DNA from: JAAFIP01 sp043772355
GTDB taxonomy: Bacteria > Pseudomonadota > Gammaproteobacteria > Burkholderiales > Burkholderiaceae_C
Reading direction: 5' to 3'
Length of the DNA stretch: 10,521 bases
NCBI GenBank assembly: GCA_043772355.1
Contig: JAYVGI010000138.1
Coordinates: 1-10,521 of the forward strand
Positions 5,730 through 10,521 of this stretch are shown piece after piece. A program made the position numbers and the translations under genes. The notes beneath the pieces are model-generated. The model had not been told where the DNA came from. It searched no databases and saw only the letters and a program-made list of their open reading frames with translations. Each line of letters begins with the position of its first letter. Positions within the stretch are counted from its first letter, which is position 1.

Positions 5730-6125
5730 ATGTACAATTTCATAAAAAACACGGCAGATTGCATCGATTTTGCTGTGTTTCCAAACATAGTTCATCCATT
5801 GCGTGAGTTTGCCAGAGGGGCTGTTCGCTTGCAAGTGGGTAACGCAAGATGGGGGTTGCAGCATATTGCGCTAGCACATGCCAATGAAATCAAACGTTTG
5901 AAAATTGAACCCGCTGCCTTTGTGTCCGAGATAGTCAAACCGGGCAGCCCAATTTACTGTGAGTTCGAGAGCCTAAAAGATTCGCAGCGCACGCAAACTG
6001 TCAACGTGCGCATCGGCACGGTGGTGCTGGAATACAAGGTAACCCGGCTAGAGAGTTTTTACACCATCATCACCGCATTCAGCCGCAGGCAGCCAGTGGG
6101 TGAATTGATAGGCAGGCTGGAATGA
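5730..6125 (+). CDS. Uncharacterised 131-residue protein, possibly BECR-type nuclease fold
   Basis: I do not recognise this protein firmly. It has 131 residues, no signal peptide and no membrane segment. A central motif GLQHIALAHANEI (42-54, with H45 and H50) is followed by an AAFVSEIVKPGSPIY stretch and then two beta-like runs, VNVRIGTVVLEYKV (91-104) and SFYTIITAFSRR (109-120). This order of an early His helix, then strands ending in I-x-T-A, vaguely recalls the phage/toxin BECR nucleases (barnase-EndoU-ColicinE5-RelE), but the match is weak and from memory. No ribosome site precedes the ATG, but a plus-strand TATAAT lies 27 bases upstream and an in-frame stop at 5700 excludes earlier starts. 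One counted line (5881-5940) is 25/60 GC, lower than the flanking host-like genes, which suggests acquisition. It lies between the tracrRNA and the repeat copy next to cas9. Confidence 0.6.
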   Translation: MYNFIKNTADCIDFAVFPNIVHPLREFARGAVRLQVGNARWGLQHIALAHANEIKRLKIEPAAFVSEIVKPGSPIYCEFESLKDSQRTQTVNVRIGTVVLEYKVTRLESFYTIITAFSRRQPVGELIGRLE

Positions 6126-6310
6126 AAGCCAAAAAGGTGCTGGTCTGGAGAGGTCGAAGCGTTTTCTTAGCTACGCGGTGGGTCGAAAACCTGCACACAA
6201 GGTGCCGCCACCTCTTGGATGATCGGTTCATCCAGATCCGTCCGGGAAATCTCAAGGCTAATGCCGATGCCTTGGATTCAAGCTCAAATTACGGCCAGAC
6301 CAGCAAATGA
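6122..6310 (+). CDS. Small hypothetical protein, 62 residues
   Basis: This frame overlaps the preceding gene by four bases (ATGA, 6122-6125), the usual sign of translational coupling. The product is basic in its first half (MKAKKVLVWRGRSVFL, then RWVENLHTRCRHLLDDR) and polar at the end (DSSSNYGQTSK). No domain is recognised. As the second gene of an overlapping small pair it could be an antidote or partner of the first, but it may also be an open frame without function. The next element to the right is the anti-repeat copy at 6322. Confidence 0.4.
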   Translation: MKAKKVLVWRGRSVFLATRWVENLHTRCRHLLDDRFIQIRPGNLKANADALDSSSNYGQTSK

Positions 6311-6321
6311 ATTTTAATCCA

Positions 6322-6367
6322 TTTTCAACTTGTTAGCGTGCAGAGCGCATATCGCTATCGATAAGTG
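6322..6367 (+). repeat. Copy B of the anti-repeat region, in the cas9 leader
   Basis: Positions 6322-6367 match 5558-5603 at 41 of 46 bases with no gaps; the offset is 764. The duplication covers the anti-repeat and about 16 bases of the tracrRNA linker, and weak similarity continues to about 6388 (AACGCAA in both). The GC-rich terminator hairpin is not duplicated. In the plus direction the copy reads as a repeat-like RNA 74 bases before the cas9 start codon. It could be a decayed second tracrRNA or a site where tracrRNA pairs with cas9 mRNA. Confidence 0.9.
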
Positions 6368-6400
6368 GCTTAACTACAAACAACGCAAATCATGTTACAA

Positions 6401-6436
6401 ATGCAATTCAAGTTAACAATTTTGCATATCAGGAGA
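6401..6436 (+). promoter_or_regulatory. cas9 leader: dyad and ribosome-binding site
   Basis: AGGAGA (6431-6436) sits 4 bases before the ATG at 6441 and is a good Shine-Dalgarno, fixing the cas9 start. Upstream is a dyad: ATGCAA (6401-6406) and TTGCAT (6422-6427) flank a central GTTAAC (6412-6417). This could be an operator. I cannot identify a convincing cas9 promoter; candidate boxes such as TTACAA (6395-6400) are not matched by a good -10. Confidence 0.5.
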
Positions 6437-6440
6437 CGGC

Positions 6441-9400
6441 ATGAAGCAAAAGATGCGCTATAGGTTGGCGTTAGACCTAGGATCAACTTCGCTGGGCTGG
6501 GCGATGATTCGGCTCAACCAAGATGAACAACCAGCACCGATAGCGATCATCAAAGCGGGTGTACGCATTTTTTCTGATGGACGTAACCCAAAAGACGGCT
6601 CGTCACTCGCCGTCACGCGGCGCGAGGCACGGGCTATGCGGCGTAGGCGCGACCGTTTGCTTAAGCGCAAGTCACGCATGATGCATACGTTGACCGAGCA
6701 CGGATTTTTCCCGATTGACCCACTAAAACGCAAAGAGCTGGAAACGCTCAATCCCTATGCGCTGCGCGCCAAAGGCTTGGACGGTGCTTTGACACCCGCT
6801 GAATTTGCGCGCGCGCTGTTCCACATCAATCAGCGGCGCGGGTTTAAAAGCAACCGCAAAACCGACAAAAAGGACAACGACGGTGGCGCTTTAAAGACAG
6901 CTATTAACAAGCTACGCCTGATGTTGACAGAGACTGATTGCCGCACTGTCGGCGAATGGCTCAACAAACGCGATCTTGCTGGCGAGACCGTCAGGGCGCG
7001 GTATCGGCAAAACAAAGTGGTAAAAGATGATGGCAAAACACGCATCGACAAAAGCTACGACCTGTACATAGACCGCGCCATGATTGAGGCAGAGTTTGAT
7101 GCACTGTGGGCCAAACAAACTGCACTCAACCCTGCACTGTTCAACGAAACTGCACGCTACGAACTGAAAGACTGCCTGCTGCACCAGCGCCCGCTCAAAC
7201 CTGTCAAACCAGGGCGTTGCACCTTGCTGCCTGATGAAGAACGTGCGCCATTGGCCTTGCCCAGCACCCAGCGCTTTCGCATCTACCAGGAAGTGAACAA
7301 CCTGCGCATTTTGCGTGAAGGTTTGAAAGAAGAATCCCTTACTTTGCAGCAGCGCAATGAATTAGCCAACGCGCTTGACCAAAACAGCAAATGCACGTTT
7401 ACGCAAATTAAAAAACTGCTGGGCTTGGGCGGTGCTGTTCAATTTAACTTTGAAGACCCGAAGCGCCAAGAATTTAAAGGCAACGTGACCAATGCCATCC
7501 TGCGCAAGGGCGATCTTTTTGGCGAAGCATGGATGAAATTTGATGAGGCAAAGCAAGATGCCATCGTGTTGCAACTGGTGAAGGAAGAAAACGAAGCCAA
7601 GCTCATCGCTTGGTTGCAGCAGAAAACAGGTATTGACGAAAAGCGGGCTGAAGCTATTGCCAACGTAGGCTTGCCAGAGGGCTACGGCTCGCTCAGCGCT
7701 AAAGCACTGGCGCTCATCCTACCCAAACTGCGCCGCGATGTTATTAGCTACGCGCAAGCTGCCAAACAAGCTGGTTTCCATCACAGCGTTTTAAGCCTTA
7801 GCAACAGCATAGAAGGTCGAACATTTCAACTTGAAAAGACTGATCCAGAGTCTGGAGAAATCAAAACTTTTCATGTGTATCGCGATCTACCTTACTACGG
7901 TGAACCACTACAACGCCGTGTGGGATTCGGCACTGGAAACCCCAGCGACACACCAGAAAAACGCTATGGGAAGATAGCTAACCCTACCGTACATATCGGT
8001 TTGAACCAGGTGCGCTTGGTGGTCAACGCTTTAATCAAACGCTATGGCCACCCTGATGAAGTTATTGTTGAGCTGGCACGCGAACTTAAGCAAAGCAAAG
8101 ATCACTCAATAAAAGATCAAGAACCATACAAAGTAAAACCAGGTTGCCCATGTCAACGTTGCGTGACGGCGAATCAAGCAGCGAATCAAATTCGCAACAA
8201 AGATCATCGCTCAAAGATTGCTAAGGTCTTGCAGATTAGCGAGGAACGTATAAAAAATGCGGACTTGCAAAAGATGGTGCTGTGGGAAGAGCTGAGCTTT
8301 GACCCTGCATTTCGCCGCTGCCCCTACTCTGGCGTACAGATCAGCGCTGCCATGTTGCTAAGTGACGAAGTAGAGATTGAGCACATCTTGCCCTTCTCGC
8401 AGACTCTGGATGACAGTCTGAACAACAAAACTGTGGCTATGCGGCAAGCCAACCGGGTAAAGGGCAACAACACACCTTGGGATGCGTTTGGCAAACATGC
8501 CCAAGCAGGGTTTGACTACCAGGCCATTTTGCAACGTGCAGAACTAATGCCCAAGTCCAAGCGCTACCGCTTTGCCGAAGACGGTTTGCAACGCTGGCTG
8601 AAAGAAGACAAAGGCTTTTTAGCCCGCGCTTTGAACGACACCAAACACCTGAGCAAAGTGGCGCGCGAATATGTTAGCTTGATCTGCCCACAAAACACCC
8701 GCGTGATCCCCGGTCAGATGACGGCCATGCTGCGCGGCAAGTTTGGCCTGAATGATGTGCTCAGCCTCACAGGTGAAAAAAACCGTAACGACCACCGCCA
8801 CCATGCCGTTGATGCCTGTGTAATTGGCGTGACAGACCAAGGCCTGCTGCAGCGCTTTGCGCGAGCCAGCGCCAGTGCGCGTGAGAGGCAACTCAATCGG
8901 CTAGTGGATAACATGCCACTGCCGTGGGACAGCTACCGCGAGCATGTGCAACGCGCAGTGAACAATATTTGCGTGAGTCATAAGCCAGACCATAGCCATG
9001 AGGGAGGTATGCACGAAGACACAGCTTATCGCCCGCCATTTTTAGATAGCAAAAATATGTGGCGAACACGCGGCATTGGTGGAGATAAACCGAACGAGAA
9101 AAAACATGACTCCACAGCAGTAGTTGCTATAAATAGCACCCGTGATATGAATCGCCACACTCTAGATGAGAAAGGTACTGTCAAACCATACAAAGGCTAC
9201 GTTGGCGGTAGCAACTATTGCATTGATATCGTGAGGAGCGAAAAAGGCAAATGGGAAGGCGAAGTCGTCTCAACGTTTGAAGCTTACAAAATCGTCCGTG
9301 AATTAGGCAAAAAGAATGCCGCAAAAACTCTGCGATCAAATTCGGTAAGCATTTCAGGCAAACCACTTGTAATGCGATTGCAAGGTGGTGATGTCGTAAA

Positions 9401-9623
9401 AATGATAGTTCAAGGGCAGCTATGCTTTATGCGCGTTACGGCTATAAAAGCACAAATGGTCTTTGCGGAACTCAATGAAGCCAATGTGAATGCGCGTAAC
9501 GCTGATGTGAACGACCAATTTCAATACACGACGAAATATGCAGGCTCTTTACAGTCCGCACAGGCCCGTCGCGTAACGATATCCCCCTTGGGTGACATTA
9601 CCGACCCCGGTTTCAAGGAGTAG
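6441..9623 (+). CDS. cas9: Type II-C CRISPR-associated endonuclease Cas9
   Basis: A complete 1060-residue RNA-guided DNA endonuclease, the size of compact type II-C enzymes such as NmeCas9 (1082). RuvC-I is YRLALDLGSTSLGW with D12. The Arg-rich bridge helix is at 59-85 (RREARAMRRRRDRLLKRKSR). The REC lobe begins with FHINQRRGFKSNRK (127-140). RuvC-II is EVIVELARELK with E544. The HNH domain has CPYSG (627-631), E647-H648 in IEHILPFSQTLDD, and N671 in ANRVKGNNTPWDAF. RuvC-III is NDHRHHAVDACVIG with H788 and D791. The rest is the WED/PAM-interacting region. All catalytic residues are present, so it should cut both strands. Unusual is a Cys cluster, C569, C571 and C574, between RuvC-II and HNH, in an AT-rich patch. 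AAGGAG for cas1 lies in its last codons, so the two are co-transcribed. Confidence 0.97.
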   Translation: MKQKMRYRLALDLGSTSLGWAMIRLNQDEQPAPIAIIKAGVRIFSDGRNPKDGSSLAVTRREARAMRRRRDRLLKRKSRMMHTLTEHGFFPIDPLKRKELETLNPYALRAKGLDGALTPAEFARALFHINQRRGFKSNRKTDKKDNDGGALKTAINKLRLMLTETDCRTVGEWLNKRDLAGETVRARYRQNKVVKDDGKTRIDKSYDLYIDRAMIEAEFDALWAKQTALNPALFNETARYELKDCLLHQRPLKPVKPGRCTLLPDEERAPLALPSTQRFRIYQEVNNLRILREGLKEESLTLQQRNELANALDQNSKCTFTQIKKLLGLGGAVQFNFEDPKRQEFKGNVTNAILRKGDLFGEAWMKFDEAKQDAIVLQLVKEENEAKLIAWLQQKTGIDEKRAEAIANVGLPEGYGSLSAKALALILPKLRRDVISYAQAAKQAGFHHSVLSLSNSIEGRTFQLEKTDPESGEIKTFHVYRDLPYYGEPLQRRVGFGTGNPSDTPEKRYGKIANPTVHIGLNQVRLVVNALIKRYGHPDEVIVELARELKQSKDHSIKDQEPYKVKPGCPCQRCVTANQAANQIRNKDHRSKIAKVLQISEERIKNADLQKMVLWEELSFDPAFRRCPYSGVQISAAMLLSDEVEIEHILPFSQTLDDSLNNKTVAMRQANRVKGNNTPWDAFGKHAQAGFDYQAILQRAELMPKSKRYRFAEDGLQRWLKEDKGFLARALNDTKHLSKVAREYVSLICPQNTRVIPGQMTAMLRGKFGLNDVLSLTGEKNRNDHRHHAVDACVIGVTDQGLLQRFARASASARERQLNRLVDNMPLPWDSYREHVQRAVNNICVSHKPDHSHEGGMHEDTAYRPPFLDSKNMWRTRGIGGDKPNEKKHDSTAVVAINSTRDMNRHTLDEKGTVKPYKGYVGGSNYCIDIVRSEKGKWEGEVVSTFEAYKIVRELGKKNAAKTLRSNSVSISGKPLVMRLQGGDVVKMIVQGQLCFMRVTAIKAQMVFAELNEANVNARNADVNDQFQYTTKYAGSLQSAQARRVTISPLGDITDPGFKE

Positions 9624-9628
9624 CCCAA

Positions 9629-10521
9629 ATGATCGGCCGCATCGTCGAAGTGGCCGATGATCGTCGGCACCTGTTTATGCACCGTGGCTTTATGGTGGTG
9701 CAGGACACCGAGGGGGAGCGCAAAGAGCTGGGCCAGGTGCCACTGGACGACATAGCCGCGGTCATCGCCAACGCGCATGGTCTGAGCTACACCAACAACC
9801 TGCTGGTGGCGCTGGCCGAGCGCGGCGCGCCCTTTGTGCTGTGCGCGGCCAACCACAACGCGGTGGGCATGCTGCTGCCGATTGAAGGCAACTTTGAGCA
9901 GGCCAAGCGCATCGAGATGCAAATAGCGGCCAGCCAGCCCACCCACAAGCGACTGTGGGCCACCGTTGTGCGGTCAAAGCTGGAGCAGCAAGGCGCGGCT
10001 CTGGAAGCCACGGGCACGCCGTCTGCACCACTTACTGCGCTGGCAAGCAAGGTGAAGAGTGGTGACCCAGAGAACCTGGAAGCCCAAGGCGCACGCAGGT
10101 ACTGGCAGCTTTTATTTGGCACCGAATTTAGACGCGACCAAAACGGCGGTGGCATCAACGGCCTGCTGAACTACGGCTACACCGTGCTGCGCGCCACCAC
10201 GGCGCGCGCCGTGATAGCCGCAGGCCTGCACCCCAGCATTGGTCTGCACCATAGCAACGACAGCAATGCCATGCGCCTGGTTGACGACCTGATGGAGCCG
10301 TTTCGGCCAATGATTGACCTGAAGGTATGGCAACTGCACCGCAATGGCGAAAAAGAAGTCAGCCCCCAGACCAAGCGCGCACTGGTGCGCACACTGTACG
10401 ACGACATGCAAACCGAGGCAGGCGCTACGCCAGTGATGGTGTGCGTGCAAAAACTGTGCACGTCGCTAGCGCAGGTGTACCTGGGCGAGCGTGAGAAGCT
10501 GGAGTTGCCTTTGCCCGGACT
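9629..10521 (+). CDS. cas1: Type II CRISPR integrase Cas1 (3' end cut by window)
   Basis: The frame opens at ATG 9629, five bases after the cas9 stop, with AAGGAG at 9615-9620 inside the end of cas9. It stays open to the window edge (297 complete codons), so the C-terminus is missing, probably only slightly since type II Cas1 is about 300 residues. Cas1 pairs with Cas2 to insert new spacers into the CRISPR array. The N-terminus starts MIGRIVEVADDRRHLFMHRG. The expected metal-binding residues are visible: E151 in NLEAQGARRYW, H207/H208 in GLHHSNDSNA, and the acidic D219/D220 in LVDDLMEPFRP. Its composition (9781-9840 is 40/60 GC) is host-like, unlike parts of cas9. cas2 and the array should follow to the right. 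Confidence 0.95.
   Translation, partial: MIGRIVEVADDRRHLFMHRGFMVVQDTEGERKELGQVPLDDIAAVIANAHGLSYTNNLLVALAERGAPFVLCAANHNAVGMLLPIEGNFEQAKRIEMQIAASQPTHKRLWATVVRSKLEQQGAALEATGTPSAPLTALASKVKSGDPENLEAQGARRYWQLLFGTEFRRDQNGGGINGLLNYGYTVLRATTARAVIAAGLHPSIGLHHSNDSNAMRLVDDLMEPFRPMIDLKVWQLHRNGEKEVSPQTKRALVRTLYDDMQTEAGATPVMVCVQKLCTSLAQVYLGEREKLELPLPG

Noticed and set aside
5576..6367. The repeated core as a CRISPR array
   Set aside because: The copies have different orientations and irregular spacing (47 and about 700 bases), and two share tracrRNA linker sequence; there are no regular spacers.
6441..9623. Cas9 as an inactivated (dead) or broken version
   Set aside because: The frame is intact, and D12, E544, H648, N671, H788 and D791 are all present.

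Overview
The window looks like a chromosomal segment of a betaproteobacterium, most likely Comamonadaceae (Burkholderiales). This rests on the GC-rich genes, the product types and the short AT-rich GCTA...TAGC hairpin repeats between genes. It contains the start of a type II-C CRISPR-Cas locus. No species can be named from sequence alone.

Layout, left to right. (1) 1-126: a heptanucleotide tandem repeat that runs off the left edge. (2) 196-1137: a secreted TraB/GumN-family protein. (3) 1138-1840: about 700 bases without a convincing gene, ending in a strong sigma70-type promoter whose -35 element lies in a perfect 12-bp inverted repeat. (4) 1841-4041: a GbsR/MarR-type regulator, then a DCC-family (DUF393) thiol-disulfide oxidoreductase-like protein overlapping an NAD(P)-binding SDR-type protein. 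A second copy of the operator-like sequence precedes the DCC gene, so the regulator probably controls itself and this pair. (5) 4200-5399: an FAD-dependent monooxygenase starting at TTG. (6) 5514-5703: a minus-strand non-coding RNA locus that fits a tracrRNA, with promoter, anti-repeat, short linker and terminator hairpin. (7) 5730-6310: two small overlapping genes of unknown function, AT-richer than the flanks. (8) 6322-6440: a diverged second copy of the tracrRNA anti-repeat region, forming the DNA just upstream of cas9. (9) 6441-9623: a complete type II-C Cas9 of 1060 residues with all RuvC and HNH catalytic residues. (10) 9629-end: cas1, cut by the window edge. cas2 and the CRISPR array are not in the window; they should lie to the right.

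The most interesting part is the RNA logic around cas9. The anti-repeat core occurs three times. Copy A (5576-5603) is in the tracrRNA. Copy C (5642-5660) is a perfect 19-nt inverted copy just upstream of the short tracrRNA promoter. Copy B (6338-6367) is a direct copy, 29/32 identical over the core, in the leader region of cas9. A long minus-strand transcript from the upstream TATAAT would carry C and A on one molecule and fold like a natural single-guide RNA, as tracr-L does in Streptococcus pyogenes. A plus-strand cas9 transcript carrying B could pair with the tracrRNA. Both point to possible RNA-based autoregulation of a type II-C system. The geometry is read directly from the sequence; the regulation is inference.
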